This document shows, piece after piece, positions 20,385-28,527 of a stretch of DNA of 64,000 nt. The stretch is taken from assembly GCA_040755915.1 (NCBI GenBank), contig JBFLWM010000004.1:1-64000 (forward strand). The letters run 5' to 3'. The stretch's first letter is position 1, and each line of letters starts with the position of its first letter. A program made the translations under genes and the position numbers. Under the pieces are notes generated by a model. The model was not told the DNA's origin. It saw nothing but the letters and a program-made list of their open reading frames with translations, and ran no database searches. The DNA comes from Sulfurivermis sp040755915 (lineage in GTDB: Bacteria > Pseudomonadota > Gammaproteobacteria > Thiohalomonadales > Thiohalomonadaceae).

Positions 20385-21104
20385 TCACTCCAGTGGCGCT
20401 GCTGCGCCGGCCTCCTCGTGGGTGCGGCCGTCGCGGATGTGGTAGATGCGCCGGAAGGTGGGAATGATCTTCTCGTCGTGGGTGACGACGATGATGGCGG
20501 TGTCGAACTGTCGCGCCATCTGGTTGAGGATGCGGATCACGGCGAGGGCGCGTTCGCTGTCCAGCGGGGCGGTGGGTTCGTCGGCGAGGATCACCGGCGG
20601 GCGGTTGACCAGGGCGCGGGCGATGGCGACGCGCTGCTGCTCGCCGCCGGACAGTTGTGCCGGCATGGCGCGGGCGCGGTGTGCCACGTCCAGCGCCGCC
20701 AGCAGTTCCAGCGCGCGCTTGCGCGCCTCGCCGTTGGGCACACCGGCCAGCATGGGCAGCAGGGCGACGTTGTCGGTGACATCGAGGAACGGGATCAGAT
20801 AGGGCGCCTGGAACACGAAGCCGATCTTGTCGCGGCGCAGGGCGCGCAGGTCGGGGATGTTCCAGCGGTCGTCGTAGATCACTTCGCTGCCGAGGGTCAT
20901 GCGCCCGGCGGTCGGCTCGATCACCGCACCGAGGCATTTGAGCAGGGTGCTCTTGCCCGAACCGGAGGGGCCGATGAGGCCGACCACCTCGCCTGGCGCC
21001 ACCTGCATGTCCACGCCCTTCAGCGCGTCCACCGCGGTGTCGCCCTCGCCGTAACGCTTGCGCAGGCCTGTGATGCGGATACCGGTTTTTTCCATCTCAG
21101 CCAC
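20385..21104 (-). CDS. ABC transporter ATP-binding protein (LolD/MacB class)
   Basis: A 239-residue ATPase with Walker A GPSGSGKS (45-52), Q-loop FVFQAPYL, signature LSGGEQQRVAIAR and Walker B VILADEPTAPLD. The class pairs with FtsX-type permeases. It overlaps the permease gene by 8 nt. With the adaptor it forms the inner-membrane part of an efflux or lipid/lipoprotein export system. Its stop codon lies back to back with that of the lipid gene. Confidence 0.93.
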   Translation of the reverse strand: MAEMEKTGIRITGLRKRYGEGDTAVDALKGVDMQVAPGEVVGLIGPSGSGKSTLLKCLGAVIEPTAGRMTLGSEVIYDDRWNIPDLRALRRDKIGFVFQAPYLIPFLDVTDNVALLPMLAGVPNGEARKRALELLAALDVAHRARAMPAQLSGGEQQRVAIARALVNRPPVILADEPTAPLDSERALAVIRILNQMARQFDTAIIVVTHDEKIIPTFRRIYHIRDGRTHEEAGAAAPLE

Positions 21105-22287
21105 CGATGGCCTCCGCGGGATCGACTTTCAGTGCGGCACGGATGGCGAGCACGCTGGCGAGGATGCAGATCACCACCACGGCGATGAAACCACGCAGCG
21201 CATCGCCGCTTTCCAGCAGCACGTATTTGGGGAAGAACGGTGCCCAGAAGGTGGCGGCGATCTTGCCCACCACAAAGCCGATCAGGCCGAGACCGATGGC
21301 CTGCTGCATGATCATGCCGGCGATGGTGCGGTTGCGCGTGCCGATGAGTTTCAGTACGGCGATCTCGCGGATCTTGCCCAGGGTGAGTGTGTAGATGATG
21401 AAGGCGACGATGGCCGCACTGACGATGGCGAGGATCACCAGGAACATGCCGATCTGTTTTGCCGAGGTGGCGATCAGCTTGCCGATGAGGATCTGTTCCA
21501 TCTGCGCGCGGGTGTAGACGGTGAGGCGCTTCCAGCGGCGGATCGGCTCGGCCACTTCCTCGGGGTCCCGGCCCGGCGCGATCTGCACCAGCACGGCGTT
21601 GACGTAGGGGTTGCTGCTCTGTGAGGCAAGCACGGCATCGAGCACGCCGGATGCGGCGAAGGCCGGGTTGGCGGCGGTGCGCGCGCGGTTGCGCACGATG
21701 GCGTCGTTATCCTTGAGGAATTGCGCCGCCTGGGCGTCCTTCAGCGGAATGAAGATCATCGGGTCGCCGCTGGACGACACCATGCGCCGGGTCAGGCCGA
21801 CCACGGTGTAGTGGTTGCGGCGGATCTGGATGCGCTCGCCGAGCTGCAGGCCTGTGGCCACGTCGGCCACCGCCTCGTAGTGGCCGCGGGTCAGGTGGCG
21901 GCCGGCGACGAGAAAGCCGGGCTGCCCGGGCTGGCCGGTGCCGGCCACCACGCCCACCACCATGGCGCGCACGTCGCGCTCACCGTGACGCACCTGCATG
22001 GTGAGGTAGGTGACGTTGGCGGCGCGCACCACGCCATCCATGCCGAGGATGCCGCGCCAGGTGTCATCGTACAGGCTGGAGGATTCGGCGTAGGGGCCGA
22101 GGGTGCCCTGCTGCACCACCCACAGATCGGCACCGCTGTTGTCGAGCAGCACCCGGGCGTCGTCCACCATGCCGCGGTAGACGCCGGCCATGGTGAGGGT
22201 GACGCCAATGAGCAGGCCGAGACCGATGCCGGTGAAGACGAACTTGCCCCAGGCATGCAGGATGTCGCGGCCGGCGAGGCTGATCAC
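21097..22287 (-). CDS. FtsX/MacB-like ABC permease
   Basis: A 396-residue permease with one N-terminal transmembrane helix, a large periplasmic domain (about 45-265) and three C-terminal helices (about 270-390), the FtsX/MacB layout. It lies between its ATPase and adaptor genes with overlaps at both ends, so expression is tightly coupled. The substrate cannot be deduced. Confidence 0.9.
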   Translation of the reverse strand: MISLAGRDILHAWGKFVFTGIGLGLLIGVTLTMAGVYRGMVDDARVLLDNSGADLWVVQQGTLGPYAESSSLYDDTWRGILGMDGVVRAANVTYLTMQVRHGERDVRAMVVGVVAGTGQPGQPGFLVAGRHLTRGHYEAVADVATGLQLGERIQIRRNHYTVVGLTRRMVSSSGDPMIFIPLKDAQAAQFLKDNDAIVRNRARTAANPAFAASGVLDAVLASQSSNPYVNAVLVQIAPGRDPEEVAEPIRRWKRLTVYTRAQMEQILIGKLIATSAKQIGMFLVILAIVSAAIVAFIIYTLTLGKIREIAVLKLIGTRNRTIAGMIMQQAIGLGLIGFVVGKIAATFWAPFFPKYVLLESGDALRGFIAVVVICILASVLAIRAALKVDPAEAIGG

Positions 22288-23480
22288 GTACGCACCCCGG
22301 GCAGGCGATCCACCAGCTCGATGCGGTGATGGGCGGCGAGGGCGCGCTGGCTGTAGACCACCACGCGCTCGCCGGCACGCAGTCCGCTGCGCACCTGCAC
22401 CCAGCCGTCGAGATCGCCGGCGCCCAGTTCGACCGGTGTGAATACCAGCGTCGCATCACTGATGCGCCACACGCCGAGGCGGCCGTCGACGCGCTGCACG
22501 GCGGCCGCCGGCACCACCGGCAGCGGCGGCAGGGCTGTCTGTGCCACCGTCACCTCGGCCAGTTCGCCGATGGGAGGCAGCGAGTCCGGCAGGATGTCGA
22601 ACACCACCTTGGCGAGAAACTCCTCGGTGACCGCATCGGCCAGCGGCTCGATGCGCAGTACCCTGCCGGCGAGCGGTTGCATGGCCTGCGAGCGCAGCAC
22701 GATCCGGGCCGGCAGGCCGGCGCGCAGGCCGGCGGCACGCAGCTGATCGAAGCGCACGTTGACCCACAGGCTGGCCGGGTCGACCAGCTCGACCACCGGC
22801 TGGCCGGCAATGAGCGTGGTGCCGGGGTCGGCGGCACGGGCGGTGACCAGCCCGTCCACCGGCGCCAGCAGGCGCAGATTGGCGCGCTGCTGTACCAGGG
22901 CATCATGTTCCGCCTGCACCCGGCCCAGCTCCTGCCGCGCCGCCTCCAGGTTGGCACGGGCGGCGCGCAGGCCGGCCTCGGCCACCTGCAACTCCTGCCG
23001 CTTCGCCTCGACGGCATCGGCACTGACGGTGTTGGCCCGCAGTAGCTGTTCGTAACGTTCGGCCTGGGCCGCGGCATAGGCGCGCCGCGCGCTGACATCC
23101 GCCACCTGCGCCTCGGCGGCGGCCACGCTGGCGCGGGCGCGCAGCTGCGCCGCGCGCTGCGCGGCGATGCGCTCATCCAGGTCCACCGGGTCCATTTCGC
23201 CCAGCACCTGGCCGGCACGCACATGCTGGCCCACCTCCACATTGACCTGCCGCACGCGGCCGGCGGCGGTGGGACCGATGCGGTAGGTGTAGCGTGCGGC
23301 CACCGTGCCGATGCCGAACAGGGCCGGGGTGAGCGCCCGCTCCTCGACGGTGGCCGCCACTACCGGCACCGGTGCCAGGGGACCGGCACGGGTCACCACC
23401 CAGACGAACAGTCCCGCCAGGGGCAACAACACCGCCAGCAGCGCCAGGCGGCGGCCATTCATGGACAGGCGTTTTTTCAT
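22284..23480 (-). CDS. Periplasmic adaptor subunit (HlyD/MacA family)
   Basis: A 398-residue membrane fusion protein. An N-terminal signal anchor (about 10-32) precedes a lipoyl/barrel-sandwich domain (GRVRQVNVEVGQHVRAGQVLGEMDP), a long alpha hairpin rich in Ala, Glu and Arg (about 105-200) and beta-barrel domains. It bridges the ABC permease to an outer-membrane channel, but no TolC is encoded in this operon. It starts 3 nt after the tetR stop. Confidence 0.92.
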   Translation of the reverse strand: MKKRLSMNGRRLALLAVLLPLAGLFVWVVTRAGPLAPVPVVAATVEERALTPALFGIGTVAARYTYRIGPTAAGRVRQVNVEVGQHVRAGQVLGEMDPVDLDERIAAQRAAQLRARASVAAAEAQVADVSARRAYAAAQAERYEQLLRANTVSADAVEAKRQELQVAEAGLRAARANLEAARQELGRVQAEHDALVQQRANLRLLAPVDGLVTARAADPGTTLIAGQPVVELVDPASLWVNVRFDQLRAAGLRAGLPARIVLRSQAMQPLAGRVLRIEPLADAVTEEFLAKVVFDILPDSLPPIGELAEVTVAQTALPPLPVVPAAAVQRVDGRLGVWRISDATLVFTPVELGAGDLDGWVQVRSGLRAGERVVVYSQRALAAHHRIELVDRLPGVRT

Positions 23481-23483
23481 GGC

Positions 23484-24086
23484 TTATCTCCCGATGCCGC
23501 GGCGGTAGATGGCGAAGGCGCCCAGGGCGTCGGCGTGGATGCGCTCCACGTCTCCGGCGAGCAGCGACTGCATCACCAGGCCCTGGATGGTGCCGATGAA
23601 CAGGGTGGCGGCGGCGGCGGTGTCCAGGTCCGGGTCCAGTTCACCCTGTGCCTTGCCTTCCGCGAGGACGGCGGCGAGGCGTTCGCCATAGCGGCGCACC
23701 AGCGTTTGCGCCATCCGCTTGGCGGGTGAGGTGCCGGCGCGCTGCAGTTCGCCGAACAGCATGCGCGGCACGCCGGGATGTTCGGCGACGAAGTCGATGT
23801 GGGCCATGAACATCGCCTCCAGGCGGGCCAGCGGGGTGTCGGCGGACTGCGCCGCCCGCTCCAGCCGTGCCAGCAGGCGCTCGGCGACCCACTCCATCAC
23901 CGCCTGCCAGATGGCCTCCTTGCTGGGGAAGTGGCGGAACAGGGCGCCCTGGGTGAGCTGCATGTGTTTGGCGATGGCGGCGGTGGTGATCTCGCTGGGG
24001 TTCTGCTGCGCCGCCAGCTCGACGACCGCCTCGATGGTCACGGCGCGGCGCTCGTCCGCCGGCAGGTGTTTGGGATGGGCTTCCAT
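23484..24086 (-). CDS. TetR-family repressor of the ABC efflux operon
   Basis: A 200-residue regulator with an N-terminal helix-turn-helix (ITTAAIAKHMQLTQGALFRHFPSKEAIW) and a variable ligand domain. It is the first gene of a leftward operon with the adaptor, permease and ATPase. A perfect inverted repeat lies 15 bp upstream of its start, so autorepression is likely. The ligand is probably a substrate of the pump (inference). Confidence 0.93.
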   Translation of the reverse strand: MEAHPKHLPADERRAVTIEAVVELAAQQNPSEITTAAIAKHMQLTQGALFRHFPSKEAIWQAVMEWVAERLLARLERAAQSADTPLARLEAMFMAHIDFVAEHPGVPRMLFGELQRAGTSPAKRMAQTLVRRYGERLAAVLAEGKAQGELDPDLDTAAAATLFIGTIQGLVMQSLLAGDVERIHADALGAFAIYRRGIGR

Positions 24087-24100
24087 GGCGCGCCTCCTGG

Positions 24101-24128
24101 GAAAGATAGTATTCGATTACTATCTTTC
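24101..24128. promoter_or_regulatory. Operator of the TetR-type repressor
   Basis: A 28-bp perfect inverted repeat: GAAAGATAGTA, six bases TTCGAT, then the complement TACTATCTTTC. It lies between tetR (start 24086) and the deaminase stop, just upstream of the tetR ribosome binding site (AGGAGG). AT-rich arms in a GC-rich setting and the position fit a self-regulated TetR operator. Confidence 0.85.
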
Positions 24129-24184
24129 AGGGGCGCCGCCATGTCAAGACAGCCGGGTCGGTTATTACGGGTTAGGAGAGGGGG

Positions 24185-24655
24185 TCAGTGGCCGTCGCAG
24201 CCGCACTCGCCGATGTCCTCGTTCCAGATCTCCGGCGACTGGCGGATGAAACGGCGCATCAGGTCGATGCATTCGGCGTTGTGCAGTACCACCACCTTCA
24301 CCCCGGCCGCGCGCAGCCAGTCCAGATGACCGCTGAAATTCTCCGCCTCGCCCACCACCACGGTGCCGATGCGGAACTGGCGGACGAGGCCCGAGCAGTA
24401 CCAGCAGGGGGCCAGGGAGGTGACCAGGATCTTGTCGCGGTAACTGGTCTGGCGCCCGGCCTTGCGGAAGGCGTCGGTCTCGCCGTGCACCGACGGGTCG
24501 TTGTCCTGCACGCGGCGGTTGCGGCCGCGGCCGAGCAGGGTGCCCTGTGCGTCGAACAGGGCGGCGCCCACCGGCACGCCGCCCTCGGCAAAGCCGAGGC
24601 GGGCCTCTTCCAGGGCGGGGGCGAGCAGGGCGGCGTAGTCGAGGGTGTCGGTCAT
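24185..24655 (-). CDS. Yeast-type cytosine deaminase homologue
   Basis: Zinc-dependent deaminase of 156 residues with the motifs HGETDA and PCWYC of the cytidine deaminase superfamily. The GGVPVGAAL start, VVGEAENF and the tail RFIRQSPEIWNEDIGE are close to my recollection of yeast cytosine deaminase Fcy1, so free cytosine is a plausible substrate. A C-terminal CGCDGH tail is extra. Its ATG overlaps the stop of hypF (ATGA), an unexpected coupling. The substrate needs a biochemical test; guanine or a nucleoside are alternatives. Confidence 0.8.
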   Translation of the reverse strand: MTDTLDYAALLAPALEEARLGFAEGGVPVGAALFDAQGTLLGRGRNRRVQDNDPSVHGETDAFRKAGRQTSYRDKILVTSLAPCWYCSGLVRQFRIGTVVVGEAENFSGHLDWLRAAGVKVVVLHNAECIDLMRRFIRQSPEIWNEDIGECGCDGH

Positions 24656-26907
24656 GGTGTGATTCCTTGAGCGAGGGCGGCGGCCTCGATGACCTGGCCG
24701 TAGCACAGGCCGCCGTCGTTGCAGGGGAGTTGGGCGTTCAGGCGCACGGTGAAGCCGGCGGCCTCCAGGGCGGCGGCGGCCAGCTCGGTGAGCAGGCGGT
24801 TCTGGAACACGCCGCCGCCGAGGGCGACGGTGGTGAAGTCATGGGTCCGGCGCAGGGCCTGCGCCTGGGCGGCGATGGCGGCGGCCAGGCTGGCGTGGAA
24901 GATGCCGGCACGCACAGCGGTGGGCAATGCATCATCGCGCAGCATGGGCAGCAGCGGCGTCCAGTCGATGCGCAGCACCCCGCTGTCGTCGTACAGCGGC
25001 AGGGTGACGGGTGTGGCATCCCCCGGCGCGATGGCCTCCAGCAGCATCGGTCCCTGGCCCTCGAAGCTGGCCTGGCTGCACAGGCCGGTGAGGGCGGCGG
25101 CGGCATCGAACAGGCGGCCGGCGGCGGAGCTTTGCGGCGTGTTGAGGCGCTGCTGCCAGGCGTGTTGCAGCAGGGCCTGGTCGGGATGAAAGTCCGGCGC
25201 CTCCGGCCCGCACTCCCACAGCAGGCCGAGGGCGGCGCGCCAGGGTTCGCGGCCGGCCCTGTCGCCGCCGGGCAGATGAAAGGGGCGCAGGCTGCCGACG
25301 CGCTGCCAGCGGCCGGGGCGGCCGCACAGGGCCTCGCCGCCCCACAGCGTACCGTCGCTGCCCAGGCCGGTCCCGTCCCAGGTGAACACCAGCCAGTCGC
25401 CACGGCCTGCATGTTCGCCGTAGACGGCGCCGGCATGCGCGTGGTGGTGCTGCACCGCCTGCACGGGCAGGCCACTTTGCCGGGCCCACCGGCTGCTGGC
25501 GTAGCCGGGGTGGGCATCGCAGACAAGGTGTTGCGCCTGCACGCCGTACAGCTGTTGCAGATCGGCGGCCACCTGGGCGAATACGGCGAGGGCGCGGGGG
25601 GCGTCCAGGTCGCCGATGTGCGGGGAGATGACGATGCGATCCTCCCAGGCCAGGGCGAGACTGTTTTTCATGTGGCCGCCGACAGCGAGCAGCGGCGCGT
25701 CGAGGCGCAATGGCAGCGGCAATTCCAGAGGGGCATTGCCGCGGCCGAGGCGCAGGGGGCGCGGTGTACCCCGGCTGCTGCGCCAGACCGGGTCATCGGC
25801 AGGACGCAGGATCGGGCGGTCGTGGTGCAGGAAGGCGTCGGCGATCCCGGCCAGACGGCGGGCGGCCTCGCCATTGTCGGTCAGCACCGGTTCGCCGCTG
25901 ACGTTGCCCGAGGTCGCCACCAGCGGACCGCCGAAATCATCCAGCAGCAGGTGATGCAGCGGCGCGTAGGGCAGCAGGGCGCCGATCTCGTTCAGGCCGG
26001 GGGCCAGCGATGGCGCCAGCAGGGTGTCGGCGCGGCGGCGGCACAGCACGATGGGGCGTGGCGGCGTGCCCAGCAGGGCAGCCTCGTCTGCGGTTGGCTC
26101 CAGTTGCGTGCGCAGCAGGTCGAGGCCGTCAGTGCCCTGCTGCGGAAACATCACCGCCAGTGGCTTGTGCGGCCGCCGCTTGCGCGTGCGCAGGCGCTGC
26201 ACCGCCGCATCACTGCTCGCGTCGCACAGCAGGTGATAGCCGCCGACGCCCTTTACCGCGACGATGGCGCCGGCGCGCAGCGCGCTCACCGTGGCGCGCA
26301 GGGCGGCCGCGTTGTCCGTGAGGCTGTCGGAGCCCTGTACGAATTTCAGCCGCGGCCCGCACTGCGGGCAGGCGACCGGTTCGGCGTGGAAGCGGCGGTT
26401 GGCGGGGTTTTCGTATTCGGCGCGACAGGCCGGGCAGAGCGGGAATCCCGCCATCGAGGTGTTGGGGCGGTCGTAGGGCAGGCGCGCGATGAGGGTGTAA
26501 CGCGGGCCGCACTGGGTGCAGTTGATGAAGGGGTAGCGGTAACGGCGGTCCTGCGGGTCGCGCATCTCGCCCAGGCAGTCGGGGCAGGCGAAATAATCCG
26601 GCGGCACGTGGATCTGCGGCGGGTCACCGGCATCGCTGGGCAGGATGGCAAAGCCGCTGTGTGGCGATGCGTCGGTGGCTTCCATGCGGTCGATGAGGGC
26701 GGGCTGTGCCAGCGGCGGCGCCTGATCGATGAGCGCTGCGGTGAAGGCATCGAGTACGGCTGGTTCGCCCTGTGCCAGGATTTCCACCACACCGCTGCGA
26801 TTGCGCACCCAGCCGCCGATGCCGTGGCTGCAGGCGAGGCGGTAGACGAAGGGGCGGAAGCCGACGCCCTGGACGCGGCCGCCGATGATCAGGCGCAGGG
26901 AAGGCAT
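24652..26907 (-). CDS. hypF: Carbamoyltransferase HypF
   Basis: Transfers a carbamoyl group from carbamoyl phosphate to the C-terminal Cys of HypE, the first step of CN ligand synthesis. The 751 residues hold, in order, an acylphosphatase domain (GRVQGVGFRPFVYRLA), two Cys4 zinc fingers (CPDC/CTQC and CPAC/CPQC), a YrdC-like domain (about 200-375) and a Kae1-like domain with VQHHHAHAG. The ATG at 26907 gives MPSLRLIIGGRVQG; the open frame upstream is not conserved in type. Located between hypE and hypD but in its own operon with the deaminase. Confidence 0.96.
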   Translation of the reverse strand: MPSLRLIIGGRVQGVGFRPFVYRLACSHGIGGWVRNRSGVVEILAQGEPAVLDAFTAALIDQAPPLAQPALIDRMEATDASPHSGFAILPSDAGDPPQIHVPPDYFACPDCLGEMRDPQDRRYRYPFINCTQCGPRYTLIARLPYDRPNTSMAGFPLCPACRAEYENPANRRFHAEPVACPQCGPRLKFVQGSDSLTDNAAALRATVSALRAGAIVAVKGVGGYHLLCDASSDAAVQRLRTRKRRPHKPLAVMFPQQGTDGLDLLRTQLEPTADEAALLGTPPRPIVLCRRRADTLLAPSLAPGLNEIGALLPYAPLHHLLLDDFGGPLVATSGNVSGEPVLTDNGEAARRLAGIADAFLHHDRPILRPADDPVWRSSRGTPRPLRLGRGNAPLELPLPLRLDAPLLAVGGHMKNSLALAWEDRIVISPHIGDLDAPRALAVFAQVAADLQQLYGVQAQHLVCDAHPGYASSRWARQSGLPVQAVQHHHAHAGAVYGEHAGRGDWLVFTWDGTGLGSDGTLWGGEALCGRPGRWQRVGSLRPFHLPGGDRAGREPWRAALGLLWECGPEAPDFHPDQALLQHAWQQRLNTPQSSAAGRLFDAAAALTGLCSQASFEGQGPMLLEAIAPGDATPVTLPLYDDSGVLRIDWTPLLPMLRDDALPTAVRAGIFHASLAAAIAAQAQALRRTHDFTTVALGGGVFQNRLLTELAAAALEAAGFTVRLNAQLPCNDGGLCYGQVIEAAALAQGITP

Positions 26908-26912
26908 GTGCC

Positions 26913-26974
26913 GAGTTTCGAGTTTCGGGCCGCGGGTTGCAAGCATCCCGTAGTCCCTGGCGAAACCCGGAACT
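26913..26974. repeat. Inverted repeat with 7-bp-unit arms, locus 2
   Basis: Left arm 26913-26940 reads GAGTTTC, GAGTTTC, GGGCCGC, GGGTTGC. The right arm 26954-26974 reads TCCCTGG, CGAAACC, CGGAACT and is partly complementary. The right end overlaps the thioredoxin stop codon. The unit sequences match those of the array inside the glycosylase gene at 63689. Confidence 0.7.
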
Positions 26975-27323
26975 AGGCGATGTGGCGGTCGAGAAACTCG
27001 CGCACGAACGGTGCCGGTCGTGCGGAGGAGAAGCGATCCACTTCTTCCCCGTTCTTGAACAGGATCACCGTGGGGAAGCCGCGCGCCTTGTAGTGGCCGG
27101 CAATCTTCATGTTCTCGCCTTCGTCGGCATCCAGTTTGGCGAGCAGCACCTTGCCCTCGTATTCGCGCAACACCTTGTCCAGCACCGGGGCCAGGGCCAG
27201 GCAGGGGGAGCACCACTCGGCCCAGATGTCGAGCAGGATCGGCTGCCGGTGCGAAGCCTCCAGCACCTTGTCCTTGAAGTCTTCCTGCATCACATCGAAG
27301 ATGTACGGATTATGTTCGCTCAT
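26973..27323 (-). CDS. Thioredoxin
   Basis: A 116-residue thioredoxin-fold protein with the active site WAEWCSPC and the cis-Pro segment GFPTVILFKNGEEV. The Cys-Ser-Pro-Cys centre differs from canonical CGPC, so redox properties may differ. No signal peptide, hence cytoplasmic. It is divergent from nfi. Confidence 0.9.
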   Translation of the reverse strand: MSEHNPYIFDVMQEDFKDKVLEASHRQPILLDIWAEWCSPCLALAPVLDKVLREYEGKVLLAKLDADEGENMKIAGHYKARGFPTVILFKNGEEVDRFSSARPAPFVREFLDRHIA

Positions 27324-27403
27324 GATTTGCTTTCAGTTGCCGGGGAAAATTTGCCGCGCGCCATTCTGCGCATCCTCCTGCGGCTTTGCAACCGGACGGG
27401 GCC

Positions 27404-28078
27404 ATGGGGCTGACGCCATTGCTCAACCACGATTGGGTGGTGAGTCCGGCGGCGGCGCGGGCCCTGCAGGAGGCCTTGCGGGGGCGGGTGGTGCTGCGCG
27501 ACCAGCTGGGTGAGGTGCGCTGTGTGGCCGGTATCGACGTCGGTTTCGAGCAGGACAACACCATTACCCGTGCCGCGGTGGCGCTGCTCTCTTTCCCCGC
27601 GCTGGAGCTGATCGAATATGCCATCGCGCGCCGCCCCACCGGTTTCCCCTACGTACCGGGGCTGTTGTCCTTCCGCGAGATTCCCGCAGTGCTGGAGGCG
27701 CTGGCGCGACTGCGCGGGCGGCCAGATCTGCTGCTGTGCGACGGCCAGGGTATCGCCCACCCGCGCCGCTTCGGCATTGCCGCCCATCTCGGTGTATTGT
27801 GCGATGTGCCGGCCATCGGCGTGGCGAAGAGCCGGCTGCTGGGTACCTTCGGCCAGTTGCCCGATCAGCGCGGTGCCTGGGTGCCGCTACGTGACGGCGG
27901 GGAAATCATCGGTGCCGTGCTGCGCACGCGGTGCGGTGTCAAGCCGCTGTTCATATCGCCCGGTCACCGTATCAGCCTGCCCACGGCGGTGTACTACACC
28001 CTGGCCTGCACCACCCGCTACCGGCTGCCGGAGACCACGCGCCAGGCCCATCATCTTGCCTCCGAGGCCTGGCGTTGA
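27404..28078 (+). CDS. nfi: Endonuclease V
   Basis: Deoxyinosine 3' endonuclease for repair of deaminated adenine. The 224-residue protein shows the active-site strand VAGIDVGF, the YVPGLLSFREIP motif that reads the damaged base, LLLCDGQGIAHPRRFGIAAHLG and the C-terminal GHRISL. The ATG at 27404 is preferred over a TTG 18 nt upstream. Confidence 0.94.
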   Translation: MGLTPLLNHDWVVSPAAARALQEALRGRVVLRDQLGEVRCVAGIDVGFEQDNTITRAAVALLSFPALELIEYAIARRPTGFPYVPGLLSFREIPAVLEALARLRGRPDLLLCDGQGIAHPRRFGIAAHLGVLCDVPAIGVAKSRLLGTFGQLPDQRGAWVPLRDGGEIIGAVLRTRCGVKPLFISPGHRISLPTAVYYTLACTTRYRLPETTRQAHHLASEAWR

Positions 28079-28143
28079 TGGTTTGTCGGCGGCACGGATT
28101 CATGCCTACAATCAGTGCCATCGCCAACGGGAGAAAATAATCC

Positions 28144-28527
28144 ATGAACCTGGAAAAGGTCGTCTTCGGCTTCTTCATCATTCTTGCGCTCACCCTGAAC
28201 TTCGGTTTCTTCATCGGCGAGTTCGATAACCCCGATCACCATAACGTCTATGAGCTGTTCGCGGTGATCGTGGTCAACCTGATCGCCACCGTGCTCAAGT
28301 TCGGCGATCGCACGCAGATGGGGGCACTGCTGCTGGCCTCGTCACTGGTGGCCGACCTGCAGTTGTTGGCGGCGGCAGTCGTCTGGGGTTATGCCCAGCA
28401 TGTCAGCGGTACCGGCCTGGATTCGATGGTGATGGGCAGCATCGTTTCCCTCGCCGGCGGCGCCATGCTGGCCAATATCGTCTCGGTGGTGTTGTTGATC
28501 ATCGAGACGGTCAATCTGCGCCGCTGA
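28144..28527 (+). CDS. DUF6394-like small membrane protein
   Basis: A 127-residue protein with four hydrophobic helices and conserved-looking FDNPDHHNVYELFAVIVVNL and LLASSLVADLQL stretches. I associate this with the DUF6394 family. It overlaps or abuts the potassium channel gene (the last base of its TGA is the first base of the channel ATG), suggesting a channel-associated subunit. Function not known. Confidence 0.65.
   Translation: MNLEKVVFGFFIILALTLNFGFFIGEFDNPDHHNVYELFAVIVVNLIATVLKFGDRTQMGALLLASSLVADLQLLAAAVVWGYAQHVSGTGLDSMVMGSIVSLAGGAMLANIVSVVLLIIETVNLRR

Noticed and set aside
26908..27216. Upstream extension of the hypF frame by about 103 codons
   Set aside because: The extension is antisense-free but lies over the thioredoxin gene in another frame and precedes the canonical acylphosphatase start; no family member has it.
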